Positions 9,134 to 17,581 of a stretch of 64,000 nt of DNA are shown piece by piece. The position numbers were made by a program, and so were the translations under genes. Source of the stretch: Sphingorhabdus lacus. GTDB taxonomy: Bacteria; Pseudomonadota; Alphaproteobacteria; Sphingomonadales; Sphingomonadaceae. The notes under the pieces were generated by a model. The model ran no database searches, was not told the DNA's origin, and worked only from the letters and a program-made list of their open reading frames with translations. Each line of letters starts with the position of its first letter. Within the stretch, counting starts at the first letter, position 1. Location: positions 2,170,001 to 2,234,000 of the forward strand of contig NZ_CP035733.1 of NCBI RefSeq assembly GCF_009768975.1, read 5' to 3'.

Positions 9134-10816
9134 TTAAAAGTCCAAACCAAGCTGCACATTGACCCGCGGATCGTCGCTACTGGAGATCGCGCCGGAGGTG
9201 TAAACCGGGGCGGCAGCTTCGACTTGCAGGTCGAACATACCCAATCCGGCACGAATGCCTGTACCGGCCGAAACCAGGGTGCCCGTGCCATAGCCGTTCC
9301 GGAAATTGCTCACATATCCGCCATCTATAAAGACATAGGGTTGCACCCGTCGGATCCAGCTTTTGGATTTTGTATATTCATATCCAAATTCGGCCAGCGC
9401 CAACACACCGTTGTCGCCCGAACGCTCATAAAAATCAAAAGCACGCCCGGTATAGGCGCCACCCAATCCCATTTCTTCCGACGACAGAAGAGGGTCGGCG
9501 GAATATTGCCCCGAAACTGCCACCCTTAAGGTCGCGTTGCCCGAAACATAGCCAGACCAGTTGGCCCACGCGCGTGCTAGAGTAAACGAGCCGTCGGCAT
9601 CCGCACGTGAAGAAAATATATCACCCGGCTCATTCGCACCGAAAATGCCCATACCTTGCCGCAACTGGGCACCTGTCCGCAGCCAACCATTGCCCAACCG
9701 GTATGACGATGAAAGCCCGACCGACAAGGTAACGACGGTGTCGCTTTGCAGAACTGCACCAAAGCTGTCCTGATCGACCTTGAGATATTCGAACTGTCCC
9801 TCAGCCCAAAGATTGGCCGTGCGCGACCGGTGGACCGGATGATTGACCGAGAGCGAGGCGTAACGGCTGCCAGCATTACGCTTGCCGAAGCCGGAACTTG
9901 GATCGATATTGCTATCGCTCCACGCAGTCGCGATTTCAGCTCGGGTACCGTTCGTGCCCAATCCAACACCGTACAAAACACTTGCCGCGAGAAGTTCCTG
10001 CGGTTCGGCGGGATTAGTCCTGAAGGTCACGCTCAGTGAGTCAGAATCTTCTAACAGCGCCACAGCCTCAACACTGAGGCGTGCCCGCAATGGTCCGATT
10101 TTGTTGGAACCGAAATTGTCCACGACGATTTGGCCGCTGGTGTTTTTGCGGTGTTGAACGCGAACAACCAGTATCCGCGCCCCGTTTTCATTGACCAGCT
10201 CAGTCTGCTTCACAATGATTTGCGGGATGTTATTTGCGAGCATGAGACGGCGTTCCAACTCGTGCTGCATAACGGTCTGACCTACGAGCGGTTCAAGCAA
10301 TTGGCGCAGTGCCTTATTGGAGGAACCTTCAATCCTGACCTTATCAATCGAGCCGGCATCGAGCTTGATCCGGACGATCCCCAACTCGATTTGTTGTTCG
10401 GGGACATAAGCATTGGCGAGAACCATGCCCTGCGAACGGGCTATCTCGGCAATCTCCTGCGCCAATTTGGCAAGATCTTCGCTTGTCGCGCTGCTGCCGA
10501 GATAGGGTTCGATGACCTTCTCAAACATATTGTGATCGACGCTTCTATCGGTTTCAATCAGTACGGAGCCGACACGAATGCCCTCGCCGGATTTATCCGC
10601 CGCAGGTTCCGGCGGGATCGCGGCTGTTTCTCTGCGGATCAGTTGCGGGGCTTCAACATTAACCTCGTTCCGGTCGGGTCGGTCATCTTTGGTAGCTGCC
10701 GGTAGGAATGCGCGCCATTCCCCCTCCCCTGCCCCATTCACTTGCGCGCAGACGGGCGCAGGCGCAAGCATTGCACCGCCTAAGGCCAAGTAAAAAGAAC
10801 AATGAAATCGCGTCAT
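9134..10816 (-). CDS. ShlB/FhaC/HecB-type (TpsB) outer-membrane secretion/activation protein
   Basis: A 560-aa outer-membrane protein of the two-partner secretion pore family. It has a signal peptide ('LGGAMLAPAPVCAQ'), a periplasmic POTRA region at about 75-220 ('IRVGSVLIETDRSVDHNMF', 'ANAYVPEQQIELGIVRIKL', 'LERRLMLANNIPQIIVK') and a C-terminal beta-barrel from about 225 ('GQIVVDNFGSNKIGPLRA') ending in '...NVQLGLDF', with a terminal Phe. TpsB proteins normally export one large TpsA protein, but no gene with the haemagglutinin-type TPS domain is adjacent. The divergent neighbour is a FecR-domain repeat protein. The POTRA and barrel assignment is by motif and length. Confidence 0.88.
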   Translation of the reverse strand: MTRFHCSFYLALGGAMLAPAPVCAQVNGAGEGEWRAFLPAATKDDRPDRNEVNVEAPQLIRRETAAIPPEPAADKSGEGIRVGSVLIETDRSVDHNMFEKVIEPYLGSSATSEDLAKLAQEIAEIARSQGMVLANAYVPEQQIELGIVRIKLDAGSIDKVRIEGSSNKALRQLLEPLVGQTVMQHELERRLMLANNIPQIIVKQTELVNENGARILVVRVQHRKNTSGQIVVDNFGSNKIGPLRARLSVEAVALLEDSDSLSVTFRTNPAEPQELLAASVLYGVGLGTNGTRAEIATAWSDSNIDPSSGFGKRNAGSRYASLSVNHPVHRSRTANLWAEGQFEYLKVDQDSFGAVLQSDTVVTLSVGLSSSYRLGNGWLRTGAQLRQGMGIFGANEPGDIFSSRADADGSFTLARAWANWSGYVSGNATLRVAVSGQYSADPLLSSEEMGLGGAYTGRAFDFYERSGDNGVLALAEFGYEYTKSKSWIRRVQPYVFIDGGYVSNFRNGYGTGTLVSAGTGIRAGLGMFDLQVEAAAPVYTSGAISSSDDPRVNVQLGLDF

Positions 10817-10998
10817 TTAGCTTCGGATTAGCCGTGAATAAAATATTGTGTGGCGGCTATTCTTAAAGCCAACATGTTGCGTAGCCGTTAATTGCGACAC
10901 CCTGGATGTTTACCAGTTCTTAGGCACTTCTCGACGGAGTTTCGTCAGATTTACTTGTTACAATCGGGCTCTGAAATCCTATCAATGGGGCAAAGCCA

Positions 10999-12579
10999 GT
11001 GCGTAAATATCTCTCCGTCATCCAAGCGGTGATTATGGCAATAGTTGCACTCTTCGTGCTGTCGACCCCAGCGGCGGCGAGCACGAAGGCGTGGCAGATC
11101 TCGGAGAGCACCGGATCCGTCTCGGTTGAATCGAACGGTCAAGTGCGCACGGGCGCCCGTGGAATGGCTTTGAAAGCAGGCGATGCCGTCTCCACAGGTT
11201 CCACTGGTCGGGCGGTCATCGTGCGCGGCGGCGAATATGTCATCGTCAGCCCCAAAAGCCGCGTCCGCATTACCAAGCCTGAAGAAACAGGCGCGATAAC
11301 GCAGATATTCCAATCGATCGGAAGCGCGCTGTTCAAAATCGAGAAAAAGGAAACGCCGCATTTCGGTGTAAAAACCCCATATCTGGCGGCTGTGGTGAAG
11401 GGTACAACCTTTAACGTGACGGTTACTGCAAATGGTGCGACCGTTCAGGTTACCGAAGGCCGTGTCGAAGTGTCGACACTGGATGGCGGCGCCTCCGATC
11501 TGATTGTGCCTGGCCGGATTGGCCGGGTCGACGCCAATGACATGAAGCTTTTGAAGGTCATGGGCATTGGCGCAACCGCCGTTCGTTCGGAATCTTCCGC
11601 TGTAATAGCCCCAGCAAACGAACAGTCAGCGACAGAGACAGAGGCGGCGAGTCAGCGGGATGGAAACGAAGAAACTTCCGGCGGTCAGTCGGAAAGTGAC
11701 AGCGAGAATGGCAGCAGCGTCGTTGGAGATCGCAATGCGAACTCTGAGTTTTCAGGCGAAATTGCATCTTCTATTGCCAGTGATCCAGTTAGCCTCGCCC
11801 TTGCCACTGGAGGATTGATCTCGGGCAGCCAAGGCATAATTCGGGACACCGGCAACCCCTTGCGGAATGGCGGTTCGACGGGCGAAGGTAGAAATAATAC
11901 AGGCGGCAATGCTGGCGATGCCGCGGTAGGCGCTGTTTCGGGGAGTTGGGATAGCGGAGTCGGAGATAGTAATAGTAACGCTGGTGGCGATAATGGAAAC
12001 GCCGGTGGAAATGGCGATGCGGGCGGAAACGCTGGTGGTGATAACGGAAACGCCGGTGGAAATGGCGATGCGGGCGGAAACGCTGGTGGTGATAACGCAA
12101 ACGCCGGTGGAAATGGCGATGCGGGCGGAAACGCTGGTGGTGATAACGGAAACGCCGGTGGAAATGGCGATGCGGGCGGAAACGCCGGTGGTGATAACGG
12201 AAACGCCGGTGGAAATGGCGATGCGGGCGGAAACGCCGGCGGTGATAACGGAAACGCCGGTGGAAATGGCGATGCGGGCGGAAACGCCGGCGGTGATAAC
12301 GGAAACGCCGGTGGAAATGGCGATGCGGGCGGAAACGCCGTCGGAGCAAGAAGAAACGCCGGTGGAAATGGCGATGCGGGCGGAAACGCCGGCGGTGATA
12401 ACGGAAACGCCGGTGGAAATGGCGATGCGGGCGGAAACGCCGGCGGTGATAACGGAAACGCCGGTGGAAATGGCGATGCGGGCGGAAACGCCGGCGGTGA
12501 TAACGGAAACGCCGGTGGAAATGGCGATGCGGGCGGAAACGCCGGCGGCAATGGTCACGATAGACCGCCGCGCGCGTAA
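10999..12579 (+). CDS. FecR-domain protein with tandem Gly/Asn-rich repeats
   Basis: A 526-aa protein starting with GTG. It has a signal peptide ('VIQAVIMAIVALFVLSTPAA'), a FecR domain at about 35-200 ('VSTGSTGRAVIVRGGEYVIV', 'GVKTPYLAAVVKGTTFNVTV', 'VQVTEGRVEVST'), an acidic Ser/Glu-rich linker (about 215-260) and, from residue 327, eleven 17-residue repeats of consensus NAGGDNGNAGGNGDAGG with a short basic end. FecR domains occur in periplasmic signalling proteins and, as here, in larger exported proteins with no sigma factor nearby. It lies between a divergent TpsB pore and a downstream CHASE2/EAL protein. It may be a surface or matrix protein, possibly exported by that pore (inference). 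It has no TPS domain and no cysteines in the repeats. Confidence 0.8.
   Translation: MRKYLSVIQAVIMAIVALFVLSTPAAASTKAWQISESTGSVSVESNGQVRTGARGMALKAGDAVSTGSTGRAVIVRGGEYVIVSPKSRVRITKPEETGAITQIFQSIGSALFKIEKKETPHFGVKTPYLAAVVKGTTFNVTVTANGATVQVTEGRVEVSTLDGGASDLIVPGRIGRVDANDMKLLKVMGIGATAVRSESSAVIAPANEQSATETEAASQRDGNEETSGGQSESDSENGSSVVGDRNANSEFSGEIASSIASDPVSLALATGGLISGSQGIIRDTGNPLRNGGSTGEGRNNTGGNAGDAAVGAVSGSWDSGVGDSNSNAGGDNGNAGGNGDAGGNAGGDNGNAGGNGDAGGNAGGDNANAGGNGDAGGNAGGDNGNAGGNGDAGGNAGGDNGNAGGNGDAGGNAGGDNGNAGGNGDAGGNAGGDNGNAGGNGDAGGNAVGARRNAGGNGDAGGNAGGDNGNAGGNGDAGGNAGGDNGNAGGNGDAGGNAGGDNGNAGGNGDAGGNAGGNGHDRPPRA
11977..12537 (+). repeat. 51-bp tandem repeat, 11 units, in frame within the FecR-domain gene
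   Basis: Eleven 51-bp units each encode 17 residues. The second half of the unit (AACGCCGGTGGAAATGGCG...) is constant. The first half drifts along the array from AACGCTGGTGG (units 1-4) through AACGCCGGTGG (unit 5) to AACGCCGGCGG (units 6-11), and the later units are identical to each other. Unit 8 (12334-12384) is the exception: a block of substitutions changes GGDNG to VGARR with no change in length. Because 51 is a multiple of three, all frames stay open and produce long spurious reading frames on both strands. Confidence 0.95.
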
Positions 12580-12685
12580 ATCCTACTATCTTGTTAGCGA
12601 ACCTTCAACGCATTGGCGCTACAGTGGGCTAAGTGATGCTGCATTCATGGCAGCTTTTTGACGAAAAACAGGATTAGCTGCCGAA

Positions 12686-15085
12686 ATGTCATTCCGGTCA
12701 ACATTGAAAAATGGTCTGACCAAGACGGGCATTTCGGCGCGTTTCGCGCGCCCATTGGCCGTTGGCATTTCGCTTCTTCTCGCCATCATTCTCGGACTTT
12801 ATAGCCCTGAAGGACCGGTCGAACAACTGCTGCATAATGCCCGGGATTCCATCAATTCAAAACCCGCCAGTGGCCGCGTTCATATTGTCGAAATTGATGC
12901 AAAATCGCTCGCCGCTTTGGACAAATGGCCTTGGTCGAGAGGTTATCATGCCCAGTTGGTCGACGAACTGGACAAGGCTGGTGTTGCCCAAATAGTCTTC
13001 GACGTCGATTTTTCCTCTTATTCGACCCGCGATGGGGACCAAGAATTCGCTGCGGCAATTGAACGAGCCGATGGTAAGGTTGTGCTTCCCACATTCCGCC
13101 AGCCGCAAAGCACCGGTGAAATTCATGCCGATCTGGAAAATCTGCCAATACCGATATTGCGGGAAAAGGCATTTCTGGGATCGGTTAATGTACGACCGGA
13201 TGCCGATGGACAGGTGAACGACTATCCCTTCGGCACGATAACCGACTCTATACCTAGGCCGTCAATTGGCGCATTGCTGGGTGATGCCAGCGGACCGGTA
13301 AATAAAGAATTCAAGATTGACCAAGCCATCGAGATTTCGTCGATCCCCCGACACAGTTTTGTCGATGTGCTGGAAGGCCGTGTGGATGCGCGCGAATTGA
13401 AGGGAAAGAAAGTCGTCATCGGCGCTACTGCCATCGAGATTGGCGATCGATACGCGACCGCTCGCTTTGGTGTGATTCCCGGAGTCGTGGTTCAGGCCAT
13501 GGCAGCTGAAACGCTGATAGCTGGCACGGACCTACCCGAACTTGGTCCATGGCCGATGCTTGCGTTGACGTTGATCGCGGTGCTGTTCGCTATCCATTGG
13601 ACGGATCGGCGAAACACAACCGGCGTGGTGCCCTCTCTCCTTATAGCTATTACGATCTTGGTTGTTCCCTTAATCGCTGAACGATACTCACTCGCGCATT
13701 TGGATGTCACTCCGGCATTACTGTTGCTGGCGGGTTCCATGGCCGCCCAATATGTGATCGGCATAACAAAACAAATTTCCTTAGAGCGTCGCATCGACAG
13801 GGCGACGGGCCTGCCCAATCTGGCGGCATGGCAAGAGCGTATGGATTGCAAAGGCAACCACAATGTGATCGTCGCTGAGATCGCCAATTTCGGAGAGATA
13901 GTCGCCACCCTTGATCGTGCGGAATCGAAAAAATTGGTGCGCGCTGTGGCCGACCGTTTAGAGTTATCCAGCGGTCCTGGTGAACTCCACCGAATAGGAC
14001 GAGAGCGCTTTTGCTGGCGGACCGAAACCATGGACAGCGATGCAGTTGAGACAACGATCGAAGCAAGCGCGTCGTTGTTCAACACGGCAATACCGGTAAG
14101 CGGACGCTCCGTTCGTGCGACCTTGTGCTTCGGCGTTGCAACAGGCGATATAAGGGATGCAGAAGGATTGGCCAACCAGGCCACCTTAGCCGCAAAGCGT
14201 GCAAGCGAGCTTGGCAAGCGCTTGGTTTGGCATAATGACCGTCTGGCACAGGTCACTGACCAGTCACTCTTCATCCTGTCTGAATTTGAAGAGGCGCTGA
14301 TGACTGGACAGATATCTGTTTTCTATCAGCCTAAATATAGCCTGATTGATGATTTTGTTAACGGGGCTGAGGCACTCGTGCGGTGGGAACATCCCGACAA
14401 AGGTATGGTAAGTCCCTCGCTCTTCGTCCCAGTCCTTGAGCATGAAAATCTGATGGAGGCGCTGACACTTTTCGTGTTGCGGCAGGTAGTCGAAGATGTC
14501 GAACGCTGGAATTCCGTGAGAAATCCGATGGGCTGTGCCGTCAACATATCCGCATCCCTTCTGGCCAATCCCGCATTTGCTAAGCGAGCTGTGGCAATCA
14601 TACGCGACAGCGGTATAGACCCGGCGTTGCTCACCATCGAGCTCACTGAAACAGCCGCACTGTCTTCGCAAGAAATGGCCGCATCCAGCCTGAACCAATT
14701 CAAGCAATTAGGCGCTCATTTATCGATAGACGATTATGGGACAGGCCAGTCGACTTTGACCTATCTAAAAAGCTTCTCGGCTGACGAGATCAAGATAGAT
14801 CAGAGTTTTGTCAAATTGATCGCTACCGACAACGCCAATAAGATCATGGTCCGGTCGTCGATCGAAATGGCCCATGCTTTGGGAATGAAAGTCGTCGCCG
14901 AAGGCGTCGAAGACATAGCTGCGCTCAATGTGCTGCGGGAATTTGGCTGCGACACAATTCAGGGTTGGTATGTCGGCAAACCGGTCGCGCGCGATGAATT
15001 CATGCAGCGCTGGTGCCTAAACCTGTTCGATTCAAGCGGCGGTACTTCCGCTCCGGATTGGGTCGGACAAGCACGGACGGGCTGA
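12686..15085 (+). CDS. CHASE2 sensor with degenerate GGDEF and intact EAL domain (c-di-GMP phosphodiesterase)
   Basis: A 799-aa inner-membrane signalling protein. It has an N-terminal membrane segment (about 23-40), a periplasmic CHASE2 domain (about 45-280, 'VHIVEIDAKSLAALDKWPW', 'GKKVVIGATAIEIGDRYAT'), three membrane segments (about 285-365), a GGDEF-like domain in which the active-site motif is 'GRERF' instead of GGDEF, and an EAL domain (about 535-785). The EAL residues needed for catalysis are visible: 'EALVRW', 'NISASL', 'IELTET', 'IDDYGTG', 'EIKIDQSF', 'AEGVE' and 'IQGWY'. It should therefore break down c-di-GMP and not make it. The gene follows the FecR-repeat gene by 106 bp on the same strand, which suggests that the envelope module is tied to c-di-GMP control. 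Confidence 0.9.
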   Translation: MSFRSTLKNGLTKTGISARFARPLAVGISLLLAIILGLYSPEGPVEQLLHNARDSINSKPASGRVHIVEIDAKSLAALDKWPWSRGYHAQLVDELDKAGVAQIVFDVDFSSYSTRDGDQEFAAAIERADGKVVLPTFRQPQSTGEIHADLENLPIPILREKAFLGSVNVRPDADGQVNDYPFGTITDSIPRPSIGALLGDASGPVNKEFKIDQAIEISSIPRHSFVDVLEGRVDARELKGKKVVIGATAIEIGDRYATARFGVIPGVVVQAMAAETLIAGTDLPELGPWPMLALTLIAVLFAIHWTDRRNTTGVVPSLLIAITILVVPLIAERYSLAHLDVTPALLLLAGSMAAQYVIGITKQISLERRIDRATGLPNLAAWQERMDCKGNHNVIVAEIANFGEIVATLDRAESKKLVRAVADRLELSSGPGELHRIGRERFCWRTETMDSDAVETTIEASASLFNTAIPVSGRSVRATLCFGVATGDIRDAEGLANQATLAAKRASELGKRLVWHNDRLAQVTDQSLFILSEFEEALMTGQISVFYQPKYSLIDDFVNGAEALVRWEHPDKGMVSPSLFVPVLEHENLMEALTLFVLRQVVEDVERWNSVRNPMGCAVNISASLLANPAFAKRAVAIIRDSGIDPALLTIELTETAALSSQEMAASSLNQFKQLGAHLSIDDYGTGQSTLTYLKSFSADEIKIDQSFVKLIATDNANKIMVRSSIEMAHALGMKVVAEGVEDIAALNVLREFGCDTIQGWYVGKPVARDEFMQRWCLNLFDSSGGTSAPDWVGQARTG

Positions 15086-15204
15086 CGTTCCGGGCAATCG
15101 GTATGTTGAGGAGACGTTAGCGCTAGTAATTCTAGCTAGCCTCGCAAAGGAACCCTATAGTCTGGTAGTTAGTTTATTTGGTCCCAGTATTCTAAAGGTG
15201 ATCT

Positions 15205-15879
15205 ATGCGCAGCCCAACTTTCCCGGCCACATGTACGACCCTATTATTGATTAGCGCAATGTCATTGGCAATCGCAACCCCATCATATGCAGCAACCCCC
15301 GATAGTTGGGCGAAGCTGGATGCTGCTACCCAAGCAGCGTGCATTAAAGCGTCAGGCCTTACAAATGCGACAGCCGGTCCGCCTATCCGGTTTTCGGATA
15401 AATTGTTAATGGACGCTCGCGTGATCGAAGGTGTCTGGCCCCAACCGCATATGAAGGGCGCACGGGCCAGCATGTTATGCCTATACAATCGCAAAACAAA
15501 ACAGTTTGAGGTCCAAGAGCTGGCGACCCCGCCAAAACCCGCACCTGCTTTGAAAGATGTGTGGTGGCAAGCCGAGGATATTGGCGGAAAAGGCATTATT
15601 GATCGGAGCGATATAACTCTGATGATCGGAAGCGATGGTAAAATTGGCGGCAAATCGGGCTGCAATGGATATTCAGCCAGCTATCAGATCACCGACGATA
15701 AACTGAAAATAACATCCCCGCTGATCGGGACCCGTATGGCATGCGCACCCGCGCTCATGAACCAGGAACAGAATTTTCAAAAACTGATTGAAACAGCGGT
15801 TTCTTTTACCATTTCGCCGGAAGGAGCCCTGATCCTGCAATCTGCGGACGGAGCAACAATCAAATTTGTGCGAAAATAG
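15205..15879 (+). CDS. Exported META/HslJ-domain protein
   Basis: A 224-aa protein with a signal peptide ending near 'ATPSYAA'. The C-terminal 110 residues carry the META (HslJ-like) pattern: Trp near the start ('VWWQAEDIGG'), then 'GGKSGCNGYSASYQI', 'LKITSPLIGTRMACAPALM' and 'EQNFQKLI'. META proteins are small envelope proteins linked to motility, stress or secretion in some bacteria, but their role is poorly known. The N-terminal half (about 30-105) is a separate region with two cysteines. AAGGTGA precedes the ATG. It stands alone. Confidence 0.82.
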   Translation: MRSPTFPATCTTLLLISAMSLAIATPSYAATPDSWAKLDAATQAACIKASGLTNATAGPPIRFSDKLLMDARVIEGVWPQPHMKGARASMLCLYNRKTKQFEVQELATPPKPAPALKDVWWQAEDIGGKGIIDRSDITLMIGSDGKIGGKSGCNGYSASYQITDDKLKITSPLIGTRMACAPALMNQEQNFQKLIETAVSFTISPEGALILQSADGATIKFVRK

Positions 15880-15900
15880 GCCCCAATAAACGAGAGCCGC

Positions 15901-16581
15901 TTAAGAAGTTATACCAGCCTTTAGAGACTTGATTTTACCGTTGGCTGCCACCGACGTCGCTGAAATTTTCCGGCTTGCCGCTTTTGGCTTGTCGAGTCTG
16001 TGCAGCCAGTCGTTAATTGACAATTCCAGAATATCGACAACATCATCTATGGTGATCTGGTCGTCACGGCGCGCCAGTGCAAACGCTGTTTCATTGAGCA
16101 GTCCCAAAACGAGAAGCGCCATCGGACGCAGCACAGCAGGGGCGATGTTGTCACGTCCAGTAATCGCGACCAACGCGGGTTCAATGACGGACAAAGAGGT
16201 CACCGCGTCAATCTCACGCCAGTTTTCGCCACCCAAAATAGTAGGCGCTTCGATCAGCACCAGCCTCAAATATTCGGGGCTTTGGGAGAGTTCGATCGAA
16301 GCCCTCGAACCGATAATAAATCGTTCAAGGGGATCGTTTCCTTTTTGCCCACGCACGACCACCGCATGCGCAAATTCGCGCTGCAGATTTTTGACGACCT
16401 CCGCGAACAAGGCCTTTTTATCTTTGAAGTGATGAAAGAATGCACCTTCGGTCAATCCAGCCGATTTGGCAATGCGACTCGTCGTTGCTCCCGCAAAACC
16501 AAGTTCTGCGAACAATTCACGTGCCGTCGCAACAATAAGCTTGCGTGTTTTTTCGGCTTCAGCGGCGCTCTTTTTCCCCAT
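15901..16581 (-). CDS. TetR-family transcriptional regulator (paralogue A)
   Basis: A 226-aa TetR regulator with an N-terminal helix-turn-helix ('TTSRIAKSAGLTEGAFFHHF' at about 34-53), a ligand domain with 'LSQSPEYLRLVLIEAPTILG', and a basic Lys/Ser/Ala-rich tail (about 205-226) that the paralogue lacks. It is clearly paralogous to the divergent regulator starting at 16840, matching both in the HTH and in the ligand domain, so the two may sense related molecules. A 13-bp dyad lies 7 bp upstream of its start and could be its own operator. Confidence 0.88.
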   Translation of the reverse strand: MGKKSAAEAEKTRKLIVATARELFAELGFAGATTSRIAKSAGLTEGAFFHHFKDKKALFAEVVKNLQREFAHAVVVRGQKGNDPLERFIIGSRASIELSQSPEYLRLVLIEAPTILGGENWREIDAVTSLSVIEPALVAITGRDNIAPAVLRPMALLVLGLLNETAFALARRDDQITIDDVVDILELSINDWLHRLDKPKAASRKISATSVAANGKIKSLKAGITS

Positions 16582-16587
16582 AAGGAC

Positions 16588-16600
16588 CTATATTAGATAG
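16588..16600. promoter_or_regulatory. Short dyad upstream of TetR A
   Basis: CTAT-ATTAG-ATAG, with 4-bp arms and a 5-bp centre, lies 7 bp before the TetR A start codon. It has the same spacing geometry as the 15-bp palindromes at 16789 and 17496, but a different arm sequence. A possible operator, weakly supported. Confidence 0.35.
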
Positions 16601-16613
16601 TGTTGCATTGTCG

Positions 16614-16628
16614 TCAAGCTGAACTTGA
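16614..16628. promoter_or_regulatory. 15-bp dyad between the two TetR genes
   Basis: TCAAG-CTGAA-CTTGA has perfect 5-bp arms with a 5-bp centre and lies 33 bp upstream of TetR A. A candidate operator or a chance dyad. Confidence 0.3.
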
Positions 16629-16788
16629 TCTAACCAATTCATGATGTACCGGTCGATCTCTGCAGTCCAATCTATACTCGTCCCGTTATTTACACGCGAC
16701 CCGACGACGGTACGGGCCGTAGAGCTCGAATTTTAGACCTAACTATTTGTAATTTTTACTCCGTTTTGGAAAAATCTCTGATTGACTG

Positions 16789-16803
16789 CATAGTATTACT
16801 ATG
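16789..16803. promoter_or_regulatory. 15-bp palindrome upstream of TetR B (candidate operator)
   Basis: CATAGTATTACTATG has perfect 5-bp arms CATAG/CTATG. A near-identical copy (CATAGTTATACTATG) lies at 17496 before the GMC oxidoreductase. The ATG at 16801 falls inside it, which supports the later start at 16840 for TetR B. The shared site suggests that TetR B represses itself and the oxidoreductase (inference). Confidence 0.7.
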
Positions 16804-16839
16804 AATATGGTTCTGCTTTGGAGGAAGAGGAGACTGGCT

Positions 16840-17442
16840 ATGAAGCGGAGCGCCGCGGATGCAGCCGTTACTCGGGGGGACATAATCAGAGCAGCTCGGA
16901 CGCTGTTTTCTGAAAGAGGCTTTGCGCAATCAACAACCAACGAAATAGCGCGCGGTGCGGGTGTGACCGAGGGGGCATTTTTTCATCATTTTAAAGGGAA
17001 GCAGGATCTTTTTGCCGAAGTCGTTCGGCAGTTACAGAAAGAATTCGACAAGGCCGTGTTTGAAGCGGCTGCAAAAGCACCGTCAGGGATCCAGCGGTTT
17101 CTGACAGGCGCCCGAGCATCGCTTCAACTGTCGCAAAAGCCCGAATATTTGCGAATCGTGTTGATCGATGCGCCTGGCATTCTAGGGCACATGCAGTGGA
17201 AAGAAATAGATACGAGCATCGCATTGGAGGCGATAGAGCCCGCTTTGCGTCTTTTGGTCGGAAACAAATCCGTGCCAAAATCGCGCTTACGGGCAACCGC
17301 GCTCACTATGCTTGGACTGTTGAACGAGTCGTGCTTCGCCTTGGCGCGCAAAGATCCGTGCGTCGCCGAGGACGATGTTATCGACGCTGTGGAGGCGATA
17401 TTGAAACAATGGATCGCAACCAACCAAGGAGCAAAAGCCTGA
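16840..17442 (+). CDS. TetR-family transcriptional regulator (paralogue B)
   Basis: A 200-aa TetR regulator: HTH 'TTNEIARGAGVTEGAFFHHF' at about 30-49 and a ligand domain with 'LSQKPEYLRIVLIDAPGILG'. I place the start at 16840, where GAGGAG sits 7 nt upstream, rather than at the ATG at 16801, which overlaps the candidate operator. It precedes the GMC oxidoreductase on the same strand and shares a palindrome with it, so it probably controls that gene. It is paralogous to the divergent TetR A. Confidence 0.88.
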   Translation: MKRSAADAAVTRGDIIRAARTLFSERGFAQSTTNEIARGAGVTEGAFFHHFKGKQDLFAEVVRQLQKEFDKAVFEAAAKAPSGIQRFLTGARASLQLSQKPEYLRIVLIDAPGILGHMQWKEIDTSIALEAIEPALRLLVGNKSVPKSRLRATALTMLGLLNESCFALARKDPCVAEDDVIDAVEAILKQWIATNQGAKA

Positions 17443-17495
17443 AGACGACTGTTAATCCGGAAGCGGAACAACTTCTACAGCAATAACTTTACAAA

Positions 17496-17510
17496 CATAG
17501 TTATACTATG
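17496..17510. promoter_or_regulatory. 15-bp palindrome upstream of the GMC oxidoreductase (candidate operator)
   Basis: CATAGTTATACTATG has the same CATAG/CTATG arms and 5-bp centre as the site at 16789, and lies 71 bp before the GTG start of the oxidoreductase. It is the second copy of the proposed TetR B operator. Confidence 0.7.
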
Positions 17511-17581
17511 TATATATTGGCCTTGGACGAGTTCGCGCCGCATATCGTGTGCGCGAAACGAGCATTCGGCTGGAGTGGTTT

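Noticed and set aside
11977..12537. CRISPR-like appearance of the 51-bp repeats
   Set aside because: There are no unique spacers; units are contiguous, in frame and protein-coding, and no cas genes are nearby.
11685..12661. Several long open frames on both strands across the 51-bp repeat array (up to 288 aa)
   Set aside because: The unit length is a multiple of three, so every frame stays open. These frames encode low-complexity repeats, lack ribosome sites and lie over the FecR-domain gene, whose frame has a signal peptide and a known domain.
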